8,866 bases of DNA from Gammaproteobacteria bacterium (GTDB lineage: Bacteria; Pseudomonadota; Gammaproteobacteria; DSM-19610). Under the pieces are notes generated by a model. It searched no databases. It was not told the origin of the DNA and saw only the letters and a list, made by a program, of their open reading frames with translations. Positions 1 to 7,794 of this stretch are shown piece by piece. The stretch spans positions 1-8,866 of the forward strand of contig DRQL01000114.1 in the NCBI GenBank assembly GCA_011371465.1, written 5' to 3'. A program made the translations under genes and the position numbers. How positions within the stretch are numbered: position 1 is the first letter of the stretch; each line of letters opens with the position of its first letter.

Positions 1-28
1 CCAATGTGTCGGCTGAAATTTCATTCAT
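1..28 (-). CDS. Start of an unidentified leftward gene (partial, runs off the window)
   Basis: A clear Shine-Dalgarno AAGGAG lies on the minus strand at 44-39. It is followed 10 nt later by an ATG at 28-26, which opens a stop-free frame to the window edge (MNEISADTL...). A second ATG at 24-22, in another frame (MKFQPTHW...), is 14 nt from the same site, so the exact start is uncertain. Only eight or nine codons are visible, so the product cannot be named. The gene would be divergent from recJ and would be served by the leftward promoter at 213-240. The call rests on the ribosome binding site and promoter, not on homology. Confidence 0.42.
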
Positions 29-185
29 ACTGACGCCGCTCCTTCAAGAAAACCGATGAGGCCAGCAGGCCGGGTACATCCGTATGGACAACTGTCCGCG
101 CGGCAACGCGCACCGGCAGCGAAACGACATTTACAGCGCGCGGGGTAGCGGAGAATAAGCAAACATCCTGTTCTTGTTTTTCCAT
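21..185 (-). CDS. Possible 54-aa small protein, unrecognised
   Basis: A 54-codon frame opens at ATG 185-183 (MEKQEQDVCLFSATPRAV...) and stops at TGA 23-21. The A-rich, charged start and the mixed hydrophobic and charged body look more protein-like than the overlapping Cys/Arg-rich frame. Its ATG would sit about 20 nt behind the predicted start point of the leftward promoter. Its stop overlaps the ATG at 24-22 as ATGA, a common layout for coupled genes. Against it: there is no clear Shine-Dalgarno before the ATG, the third-codon-position GC of about 57 percent looks well below that of the neighbouring genes, and I recognise no family. It could equally be an untranslated leader. Confidence 0.27.
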   Translation of the reverse strand: MEKQEQDVCLFSATPRAVNVVSLPVRVAARTVVHTDVPGLLASSVFLKERRQYE

Positions 186-195
186 GCTGTATTGT

Positions 196-213
196 TTGTG
201 CTATCAGGCACAA
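196..213. promoter_or_regulatory. Perfect dyad, candidate operator (CRP-family geometry)
   Basis: TTGTGC, six bases (tatcag), then GCACAA form a perfect inverted repeat with 6-bp arms. The inner TGTG-N8-CACA layout matches the CRP/FNR family half-site spacing (TGTGA-N6-TCACA), but the fifth base of each half-site is C/G instead of A/T. The dyad touches the -10 element of the leftward promoter and covers its expected start point near 206. A bound protein there would be expected to repress. The regulator's identity is inference only. Confidence 0.4.
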
Positions 214-240
214 TTAAAGCATATTCCGTATTAATGTCCA
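213..240 (-). promoter_or_regulatory. Sigma70-type promoter pointing left, away from recJ
   Basis: On the minus strand, TGGACA (240-235, five of six matches to TTGACA) is followed after 16 nt by TTTAAT (218-213, five of six matches to TATAAT). Transcription would start near 206 and run toward the partial gene at the left edge, leaving a leader of about 180 nt before ATG 28. The local AT-richness in a GC-rich window supports a real promoter region. Confidence 0.55.
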
Positions 241-265
241 CACTCCGCAGGCGATCCACTAGAAT
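237..265 (+). promoter_or_regulatory. Candidate recJ promoter
   Basis: TCCACA (237-242, four of six matches to TTGACA), a 17-nt spacer, and TAGAAT (260-265, five of six matches to TATAAT). The start would be near 272, about 36 nt ahead of the recJ ATG. Its -35 shares bases 237-240 with the -35 of the leftward promoter, so polymerase probably cannot occupy both at once. The -35 is weak, so confidence is modest. Confidence 0.35.
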
Positions 266-307
266 GGCGCGAGATCATTACAGGCACCTCGGCTTAACCG
301 GTACAAG

Positions 308-2038
308 ATGAAAAATATCATTCAGAGACAGTCAGTTGAATCCAGTTACCAGGCGCTGCCCGATGCGCTGCACCCGGTACTGAAGCGTGTGTATGCAGCG
401 CGCAGCATTCACTCGGACAAAGATCTGGACAACCGTCTAGCCCGTTTGCATTCACCAACTGAACTCAAGGGTATCCACCAGGCCGTAACCCTGCTGCAGG
501 AGGCACTGGAGAAGCAGGAACGGATCCTGGTTGTGGGTGACTTTGACGCGGACGGCGCCACCAGCAGTGCGCTGATGGTAGCGGCACTGCGGGCGATGGG
601 AGCACAGCGCGTGGACTACCTGGTGCCGAACCGCTTTGAATTCGGCTATGGACTGACTCCCGAGATTGTTACCGTGGCGGCTGCATCCGGCCCGGACCTG
701 CTGGTTACCGTCGACAACGGTATTTCCAGCATCGAGGGCGTGGCGGCCGCACGCAAGCTCGGCATCCGCGTACTGGTTACCGATCACCACCTACCGGGTG
801 ATGCGCTGCCGGCCGCGGACGCGATCGTGAACCCGAACCAGCCGGGGGACCACTTTCCCAGCAAGCACCTGGCCGGGGTCGGCGTGGCGTTCTACCTGTT
901 GATGGCCTTGCGCAGCCGACTCAGGAAACAGGGCTGGTTCGAACAACAGGCGCTGCCGGAACCCAACCTGGCGGAGTACCTGGACCTGGTGGCGCTGGGT
1001 ACGGTGGCGGACCTGGTCGCACTGGACCATAACAACCGGGTGCTGGTACGACAGGGCCTGCAGCGCATACGGGCGGGCCAGTGCCGGCCGGGTATCCGGG
1101 CCCTGCTGCAGATCGCCGGTCGCAGCCTGTCGCGCGTGGTGGCCGCCGATTTCGGTTTTGCCGTGGGGCCGCGCCTGAATGCCGCCGGTCGACTCGATGA
1201 CATGTCGATCGGGATCGAATGCCTGCTGAGCGAAAACGAAATCACGGCGCGACCGCTGGCGGAACAGCTCGATACCCTGAACCGCGAACGCAGGGAAATC
1301 GAAGCAGACATGAAAACCCGTGCCACGGAGTACGTGCAGCGGGTGCATGTCGAGGAAGCACAACTGCCGCTGGGCCTGTGCCTGTTCGAACCCGACTGGC
1401 ACCAGGGGGTAATCGGTATTCTGGCTTCCAGGATCAAGGAACGTTTTCATCGTCCGGTGATCGCCTTTGCACGTTGCGGTCCGGACCAGCTGAAAGGGTC
1501 CGCGCGTTCGATCAGTGGACTGCATATCCGCGACACACTGGATGCCGTGGCGGCCCGGCACCCGGACCTGTTGCAGAAGTTCGGCGGCCACGCCATGGCG
1601 GCCGGACTGTCGCTGGCGGAACACCGGCTGCCGGATTTTGAAGCAGCTTTCCTGCAGGAACTGTCCTCGCGCCTGGACGAGCACTCGCTGGCCAGCGTAC
1701 TGGAATCCGACGGCCCGCTGGAAGCGGAGGACTTCAACCTCGATCTGGCCGAACAGCTGCGCTCCGCCGGACCCTGGGGGCAGGGGTTTCCGGAACCGCT
1801 TTTCGACGGCAGGTTTACCATCCAGCAGCTGCGGGTGGTCGGTGAACATCACCTCAAGCTGCGGGTACGACCGGAAGGCGGCCGGGAGTTGCTGGATGCC
1901 ATTGCCTTCAACCAGGCAGCGGACCATACACTGCGGACCGGGCAGCCGGTACGACTGGCCTACCGGCTGGACAGCAATGAATATCGCGGCATGCTGGGTC
2001 TGCAACTGGTGGTCGAGGTGATCGAGCCCTTGCCATAG
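308..2038 (+). CDS. recJ: Single-stranded-DNA-specific exonuclease RecJ
   Basis: RecJ degrades single-stranded DNA 5' to 3' in RecF-pathway recombination, mismatch repair and base excision repair, using divalent metal. The DHH phosphoesterase core is intact: DFDADG at 78-83, VTVDN with Asp136, the DHH motif at 159-161 (TDHHLPG), and GPRLNAAGRLDD from 287. The DHHA1 region carries WHQGVIGILASRIKERF (364-380) and GGHAMAAG (426-433), followed by a C-terminal OB-like domain (LRSAGPWGQGFPEPLFDG, 484-501). At 576 residues it matches the E. coli protein (577) and aligns from the first residues. The ATG at 308 is the only usable start, because no ATG, GTG or TTG lies between it and the in-frame TAG at 260. 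No good Shine-Dalgarno precedes it, so translation may be modest. It ends 115 nt before prfB, an order seen in other gammaproteobacteria. Confidence 0.97.
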   Translation: MKNIIQRQSVESSYQALPDALHPVLKRVYAARSIHSDKDLDNRLARLHSPTELKGIHQAVTLLQEALEKQERILVVGDFDADGATSSALMVAALRAMGAQRVDYLVPNRFEFGYGLTPEIVTVAAASGPDLLVTVDNGISSIEGVAAARKLGIRVLVTDHHLPGDALPAADAIVNPNQPGDHFPSKHLAGVGVAFYLLMALRSRLRKQGWFEQQALPEPNLAEYLDLVALGTVADLVALDHNNRVLVRQGLQRIRAGQCRPGIRALLQIAGRSLSRVVAADFGFAVGPRLNAAGRLDDMSIGIECLLSENEITARPLAEQLDTLNRERREIEADMKTRATEYVQRVHVEEAQLPLGLCLFEPDWHQGVIGILASRIKERFHRPVIAFARCGPDQLKGSARSISGLHIRDTLDAVAARHPDLLQKFGGHAMAAGLSLAEHRLPDFEAAFLQELSSRLDEHSLASVLESDGPLEAEDFNLDLAEQLRSAGPWGQGFPEPLFDGRFTIQQLRVVGEHHLKLRVRPEGGRELLDAIAFNQAADHTLRTGQPVRLAYRLDSNEYRGMLGLQLVVEVIEPLP

Positions 2039-2080
2039 GCTGCGAACCGGGGCGGACGCTCAACAGGCGCAGGGGTATTT

Positions 2081-2109
2081 TTGGCAGTTGCCGGGGAACC
2101 CGGTATGAT
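2081..2109 (+). promoter_or_regulatory. prfB-lysS promoter, sigma70 type
   Basis: TTGGCA (2081-2086, five of six) and TATGAT (2104-2109, five of six) are separated by exactly 17 nt. The predicted start near 2116 gives a 5' leader of about 38 nt before the prfB start codon. This is the best promoter in the window and implies that prfB-lysS is transcribed separately from recJ. A short perfect inverted repeat, CCGGG-GAA-CCCGG (2091-2103), fills most of the spacer. No convincing rho-independent terminator for recJ is seen in the gap, so read-through from recJ is also possible. Confidence 0.7.
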
Positions 2110-2142
2110 GCGCGTTTTTGTACTTCAGCGAAAAATCGATCC

Positions 2143-2147
2143 AGGGG
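2143..2147 (+). promoter_or_regulatory. prfB ribosome binding site (decides a TTG start)
   Basis: AGGGG sits 6 nt before TTG 2154-2156. TTG gives MEVNPVKQQI, which fits the Pseudomonas-type RF2 start (MEINP...). The ATT one codon earlier would reproduce the E. coli length (M-x-E-x-NP), but it is only 3 nt from the binding site and is a very rare start codon. TTG is therefore preferred. Confidence 0.7.
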
Positions 2148-2153
2148 AACATT

Positions 2154-3249
2154 TTGGAAGTAAATCCGGTTAAGCAGCAGATCAGGGATCTGCAGGGGCG
2201 CTCCGAGTCCCTGAGGGGGTACCTTTGACTTCGACAGCAAGCGTGAACAACTGACGGAGGTCAGCCGGGAACTGGAAGACCCGGAGATCTGGAATGACCC
2301 GGAGCGGGCCCAGGCACTGGGCAGGGAACGGGTCCGGCTGGCAGAGGTGGTCGAGACGCTCGCTGCAATCGAAACCGGTTTGCAGGATGCCGCCGGGCTG
2401 CTGGAACTGGCCAGCGAAGAAGACGACCAGGATACCTTCGAGGCGGTAAAAGACGACCTCGCGGACATGGAAACGCGGGTCGCAGCACTGGAATTCCGCC
2501 GCATGTTTTCGGGAGAGATGGACGCCGCCAATGCGTTCCTGGATATCCAGTCCGGCTCCGGCGGTACCGAAGCCCAGGACTGGGCCGAGATGCTGCTGCG
2601 CATGTACCTGCGCTGGGCCGAGCGCCACGATTTCAAAACCGAGTTGATCGAGGTTTCCGCCGGGGAAGTGGCCGGCATCAAGAGCGCCACGGTCAAGGTC
2701 GACGGGCCCTATGCATTCGGCTGGTTGCGCACCGAGATCGGCGTACACCGGCTGGTACGCAAATCCCCCTTCGACTCGGGCAACCGCCGCCATACCTCGT
2801 TTGCCGCGGTGTTCGTGGCGCCGGAAATCGACGATGACTTCGACATCGAGATCAACCCGGCGGACCTGCGCGTCGATGTCTATCGCGCCAGCGGCGCCGG
2901 TGGTCAGCACGTCAACCGCACGGAATCAGCGGTGCGTATCACGCACCTGCCCAGCGGCGTGGTCGTGCAGTGCCAGAATGACCGTTCCCAGCACAAGAAC
3001 CGCGCTACCGCGATGAAACAGCTGAAAGCCAAGCTGTACGAACTGGAAATCCAGAAAAGAAATGCCGACCAGCAGGTGGTCGAGGACAGCAAGTCGGATA
3101 TCGGCTGGGGCAGCCAGATCCGTTCCTACGTGCTCGACCAGTCGCGCATCAAGGACCTGCGCACCGGTGTGGAGACGGGGAATACCCAGGCCGTGCTGGA
3201 CGGGGACCTGGACGAATTTATTGAAGCCAGCCTGAAAAGCGGCCTGTAA
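2154..3249 (+). CDS. prfB: Peptide chain release factor 2 (RF2), with programmed +1 frameshift
   Basis: RF2 recognises UGA and UAA in the ribosomal A site and triggers release of the finished peptide. The product is encoded in two frames: 24 codons from TTG 2154 to CTT 2223-2225, a skip of T2226, then 340 codons from GAC 2227 to the TAA stop at 3247-3249. That gives 364 residues, one fewer than E. coli RF2. The stop-codon-reading tripeptide SPF is at about 204-206. The catalytic GGQ is at about 249-251 within YRASGAGGQHVNRTES. The residue four before GGQ is Ala, as in most bacteria, and not the Thr of E. coli K-12. The N-terminal domain is helical and charged. The gene heads a two-gene unit with lysS, a conserved pairing, and has its own promoter. 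Gene finders that ignore frameshifting would report only a truncated ORF starting inside the gene. Confidence 0.97.
2214..2229 (+). promoter_or_regulatory. RF2 programmed +1 frameshift site
   Basis: The sequence AGG GGG TAC CTT TGA C is the classic prfB recoding signal. It has an internal Shine-Dalgarno-like AGGGGG (2214-2219), a 3-nt spacer, the slippery CTT (2223-2225) and an in-frame UGA followed by C (2226-2229), a poor termination context. It differs from the E. coli site only in the spacer (TAC for TAT, both Tyr). When RF2 is scarce the ribosome pauses at UGA, slips forward one base and makes full-length RF2. When RF2 is plentiful, translation stops after 24 codons. This is autogenous control known for the family, and the sequence elements are seen directly. 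Confidence 0.97.
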
Positions 3250-3274
3250 TGATTAGGAAACCACTGCAACGACC

Positions 3275-3278
<4 letters not shown>
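3249..3278 (+). other. Nine-codon mini-ORF bridging prfB and lysS
   Basis: ATG 3249-3251 overlaps the last base of the prfB stop (TAATG). It opens MIRKPLQRP and ends at TGA 3276-3278, which overlaps the lysS start as ATGA. lysS itself has no close Shine-Dalgarno: the nearest, AGGA at 3255-3258, is 16 nt before its ATG. The mini-ORF could therefore pass terminating ribosomes from prfB on to lysS. Chance is a serious alternative in a 25-nt gap. Confidence 0.3.
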
Positions 3279-4749
<1,471 letters not shown>

Positions 4750-4756
<7 letters not shown>

Positions 4757-6726
4757 TTGCTGCAGCTGTCCGCATCCTCCTCGATGCGGTTCACCTTCCA
4801 TTCCCCCGAATCCAGGTAGCTCAGGAAGTCGTCGGGCGACAGCGGGCGGCTGATCAGGTAGCCCTGGGCGATATCGCACTGCATGGTTTTCAGCTCGTCG
4901 AGCACCTGTTCCGTCTCCACGCCTTCGGCAACCGTGTGCAGGCCCAGGTTGTGTGCCAGGTCAATCGTGGAATGCACGATCATGGCGTCGTCCTTGTCGT
5001 TCATCATGTCGCTGACAAAGGAGCGGTCGATCTTGAGTTGCTGCACCGGGAGTCGCTTCAGGTAGCTGAGTGATGAGTAGCCGGTGCCGAAGTCGTCAAC
5101 CGACAGCTGCACGCCCATGTCGTCCAGCCGGGTCAGGATGTCCAGGCTGCGTTCCGGGTCGTTCATGATGGCGCTCTCGGTGATTTCCAGCATCAGGTAC
5201 TTCCGGTCAAGGGCGTGACGCTGCAGGATCGCGGTAATCTGGCCGGGCAGATTCTCATCCCGCAGGTTGTGCATCGACAGGTTGACCGCCACGCTGATCC
5301 GGTAGCCACGTTGCTGACAGGTCTTGCAGTACTGCACCGCTTTTTCGAGGATCTGCAGTGTGAACTGCTTGATCAGGCCGGTGTGCTCCAGCACGGGAAT
5401 AAAATCACCCGGTGGAATGACCCCGCGCGCCGGGTGGGTCCAGCGCGCCAGCGCTTCCACGCCGGTAATCACCTGGTTGCGCAGGTCCAGTTTGGGCTGG
5501 AAGGCAAGACCGATTTCGTGCTCCTGGATTGCGGCGCGCAGATCGCGCAGCAGCTCCAGCCGGTTCGGGTTGTTGATGTCCGTGTCGGGATCGTAGATCA
5601 CGTATTCATCGCGGTTGCGCTTGGCCATGTACATGGCGACGTCGGCGCTTCTCAACAGTGCCGACGGGTCGCTGCCGTGTTCGGGGTAGACCGCAATGCC
5701 CATACTGGCACCGATGGAGAAACTGTTGTGATCGATCTCCACCGGTTGCTGCAGGGTCAGCTGCAGCTTGCGGGCAACGGTGAGCGCCGCTTCCCGGTTC
5801 GCCTGTGGCAGTACCACGGCAAATTCGTCACCTCCCAGCCGCCCCAGCGTGTCGGGTTCCCGCAGGGCCGACTGGAAACACTTGCCGACACTGATCAGCA
5901 GGTCGTCGCCGACGGAATGGCCCAGCGTGTCGTTGACCTCCTTGAAATGATCGAGGTCGATCATGATCAGCGCCATGGGTTTCTGGTCGCGGCGGGCGGT
6001 GAGAATACCCTGTTGCAGGCGATCCAGGATCAGGGTGCGGTTGGGCAGGGCGGTCAGCGGGTCGTGCACTGCGTAATGCTGCAGTTCTTCGTTGGAACGG
6101 GTGAGCTTCTGGTTGGACTCGATCAGTTTTTCCTTGTACGCCTCAGCCTTGTGCCTGGCTTCCGTGAGCTCCTCGAAAAACATGGCGTTTTCGATGGCAA
6201 TACTCACCTGCCCGGCAAACAGGTTGAGCAGGTCATAGTCCTGGGTATCGAAACTTGCCCCGTCAACCTTGTTGATACAGGCGATCCCGCCCAGGAACTG
6301 GCGTTTACCGACCAGCGGCACCAGCAGTACCGTGCCGGCTTCCTTTTCCCACTTGTTGCGCTCGGATGCTTCCAGCTGGTCCAGTACGCCTTTCCACCAG
6401 GCCTTGCGGTGGCGGAACACCCAGCCGCAGATGCCGGTTTCGATCGGCAACTCGGCAAACCGCAGTTCGTCCGCGTTCTTGCCGTCGGCAGCCCGGTAGC
6501 AGTAGGTTTTCTGATCCGGTGACAAAACCGGGATGGTCGCGGTCTCGGCGTGCAATAATTCACGTGCACGCACAGCCACAAGGTCAAAAACCTTCTGCAG
6601 GTTATATTCGCTGCCTATTACTTCGGTCAGCTCACTGAGCATGGCAATCTCGGCTTCGCGTTGCCTGAGCCGATCCTGCAGTTCCCGAAGTTGCTCCTGG
6701 GCAGCCGGAACTCCTTTCCTGCCCAC
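4750..6726 (-). CDS. GAF-GGDEF-EAL cyclic di-GMP cyclase/phosphodiesterase
   Basis: This is a 658-residue cytoplasmic signalling protein with no membrane segment. In order it has a short coiled coil (about 8-32), a GAF sensor (about 41-183, GICGWVFRH at 98-106), a helical linker (185-220), a GGDEF diguanylate cyclase (about 221-380) and an EAL phosphodiesterase (about 395-645). GGDEF is exact at 298-302, and a product-inhibition I-site RxxD (REPD, 289-292) lies five residues before it. The EAL domain keeps the expected metal and catalytic residues: EAL 424-426, Asn482, Glu514, Asp544-Asp545 in DDFGTGYSSL, Lys565, Glu601 and Gln621. Both activities are therefore plausible, with the GAF domain perhaps choosing between them. 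The start is GTG 6726-6724, set 5 nt after AGGAG (6736-6732). The nearer ATG at 6731 is out of frame. The ligand and physiological output cannot be read from the sequence. Confidence 0.95.
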
Positions 6727-6878
6727 ACCATCTCCTGTACAGCTATCTAATTGACATTAAGGGATTTTAAGACTGGGTCGGCACCCGGCCCCGGGTCTTG
6801 AGTACGGATTATTACAAAACCGGAAAATCCCGCCTCGCGTGGAAGATATTAGCATTAAAATCAGCGATGTATAAAATT
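6727..6878 (-). promoter_or_regulatory. AT-rich leader between the HDOD and GGDEF-EAL genes, with alternative hairpins
   Basis: This 152-nt gap is clearly more AT-rich than its surroundings apart from one GC-rich block at 6769-6799. That block is bounded by AAGAC/GTCTT arms (6769-6773 with 6795-6799). Inside, ACCC at 6783-6786 can pair either with GGGT at 6775-6778 (loop CGGC) or with GGGT at 6793-6796. The two hairpins exclude each other. No U-run follows on either strand, so it is not a standard terminator. A possible minus-strand promoter is TTTATA, 18 nt, TAATAT in the part next to the HDOD stop, but it is weak. Whether the c-di-GMP gene has its own promoter or is read from ygfZ-HDOD is undecided. 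No c-di-GMP riboswitch core is recognisable. Confidence 0.35.
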
Positions 6879-7721
6879 TCAGGCCGGCTCGAATAATTGC
6901 TGTACCGCGTCGATTTCCTCGGCCACATCCGTGAGTTCGATCTCGTGCAGGTCGGCATCGAGGCCCAGCTGGTGGAAAGCCGGGATGCGGCTCCAGTCTG
7001 CCTGGCCCAGCCGGTGGTCGGTATCGAGGTGACTCTGCAGGTTGGCCACCTGTACCACGTCGACCAGGTCCGCCGGACCGGGATGGTCGCGCTCCAGGTT
7101 TTCGTGTTCAGCGGCCACCGCTACCAGCGCATCGGGGAACTTCCAGTGTTGCAGGATGGCGCCGCCAATCCGGGTGTGCAGCGTTTCGATCAGGTGATCG
7201 AGCAGTCCCGGTGTCTCCAGCAGCTCGGCGCGTTCCTCGGCCCGGTACAGGATCGGCAGGGTGCCGATATCGTGCAGCAAACCGGCCAGCATGGCCTGGT
7301 CCGGGTCGACTGCGGGGGCCTGGCCGGCCAGCGCGCGGGCAATGGCGGCGACCTGCACGCTGTGTTCCCATACCGCGCGCAGACGCTGGTCGACCATGTC
7401 CGTGGTGGCCTGGAACATCTGTTTCATGACCTGGCTGGTGACCAGGTTGCGCACCAGTTTGTTCCCAAGCCGGGCAATCACCATGGACAGCCGGTCGATT
7501 TCCTGCCGGCCGCGGTAGAGGGGAGAATTGGCCACCTGCAGCAGGCGCGCGGACAGGGCGGCATCCTGGCCGATGATTTCGGCAATCTGGCCGGCGTTGG
7601 CATTCTCGTCGTCGACCACTTCGCGCACCCGCAGGGCCACCTCGGGCAGGGTGGGTAACTGCAAATGGCCGCTTTCCAGGTCATGGACCAGCTCGTTGAC
7701 AAATACTTCTTCGGGTTCCAT
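6879..7721 (-). CDS. HDOD-domain protein, putative signalling/regulatory factor
   Basis: This is a 280-residue HDOD protein. The domain runs from about 15 to 215: LPTLPEVALRVREVV (22-36), the helix ending DAALSARLLQVANSPLY (53-69), and LLHDIGTLPILY (148-159). HDOD proteins are HD-related domains usually found in signalling, often near c-di-GMP or chemotaxis genes, and most have no shown enzyme activity. Here several HD-type residues remain: His120, His150-Asp151, His182 and His206. The final Asp seems to be replaced in VVQVANL (Asn227), so metal-dependent catalysis is doubtful. ATG 7721-7719 is chosen because AAGGAG (7732-7727) lies 5 nt ahead. A longer frame reaching 7853 would add 44 Arg/Pro-rich residues overlapping ygfZ and is not credible. 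The gene sits 73 nt after ygfZ and 152 nt before the GGDEF-EAL gene, consistent with a signalling partnership, which is inference. Confidence 0.92.
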   Translation of the reverse strand: MEPEEVFVNELVHDLESGHLQLPTLPEVALRVREVVDDENANAGQIAEIIGQDAALSARLLQVANSPLYRGRQEIDRLSMVIARLGNKLVRNLVTSQVMKQMFQATTDMVDQRLRAVWEHSVQVAAIARALAGQAPAVDPDQAMLAGLLHDIGTLPILYRAEERAELLETPGLLDHLIETLHTRIGGAILQHWKFPDALVAVAAEHENLERDHPGPADLVDVVQVANLQSHLDTDHRLGQADWSRIPAFHQLGLDADLHEIELTDVAEEIDAVQQLFEPA

Positions 7722-7794
7722 TCCGGCTCCTTGGCTGCTTCTTGTCCCTGTAACGACGGCGGACGGGATTTGCTGAATCCTGTTTCGCTGCGGT

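Noticed and set aside
25..213. 62-codon minus-strand frame starting with TTG
   Set aside because: It is Cys/Arg-rich and unlike a protein. Its TTG falls upstream of the predicted transcription start of the nearest promoter. The overlapping 54-codon frame is more plausible, though also unproven.
791..2005. 404-codon open frame on the minus strand
   Set aside because: It lies wholly antisense to recJ, whose motifs are unmistakable. The frame is Gln/His/Arg-rich without family features, as expected from a GC-rich codon shadow.
2039..2080. Rho-independent terminator after recJ
   Set aside because: The bases before the short T-run at about 2077-2082 do not form a convincing stem, and the T-run is part of the prfB promoter region.
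2226..2228. In-frame TGA near the start of prfB read as a pseudogene-type frameshift
   Set aside because: It sits exactly in the conserved RF2 recoding signal, and the downstream frame is intact to the normal end.
5215..6522. 435-codon open frame on the plus strand
   Set aside because: It is antisense to the GGDEF-EAL gene and has low-complexity Gln/Val/His-rich content with no recognisable domain.
6727..6878. A c-di-GMP riboswitch ahead of the GGDEF-EAL gene
   Set aside because: I could not recognise the conserved GEMM-type core sequences. The only structure seen is a short GC-rich block with competing stems.
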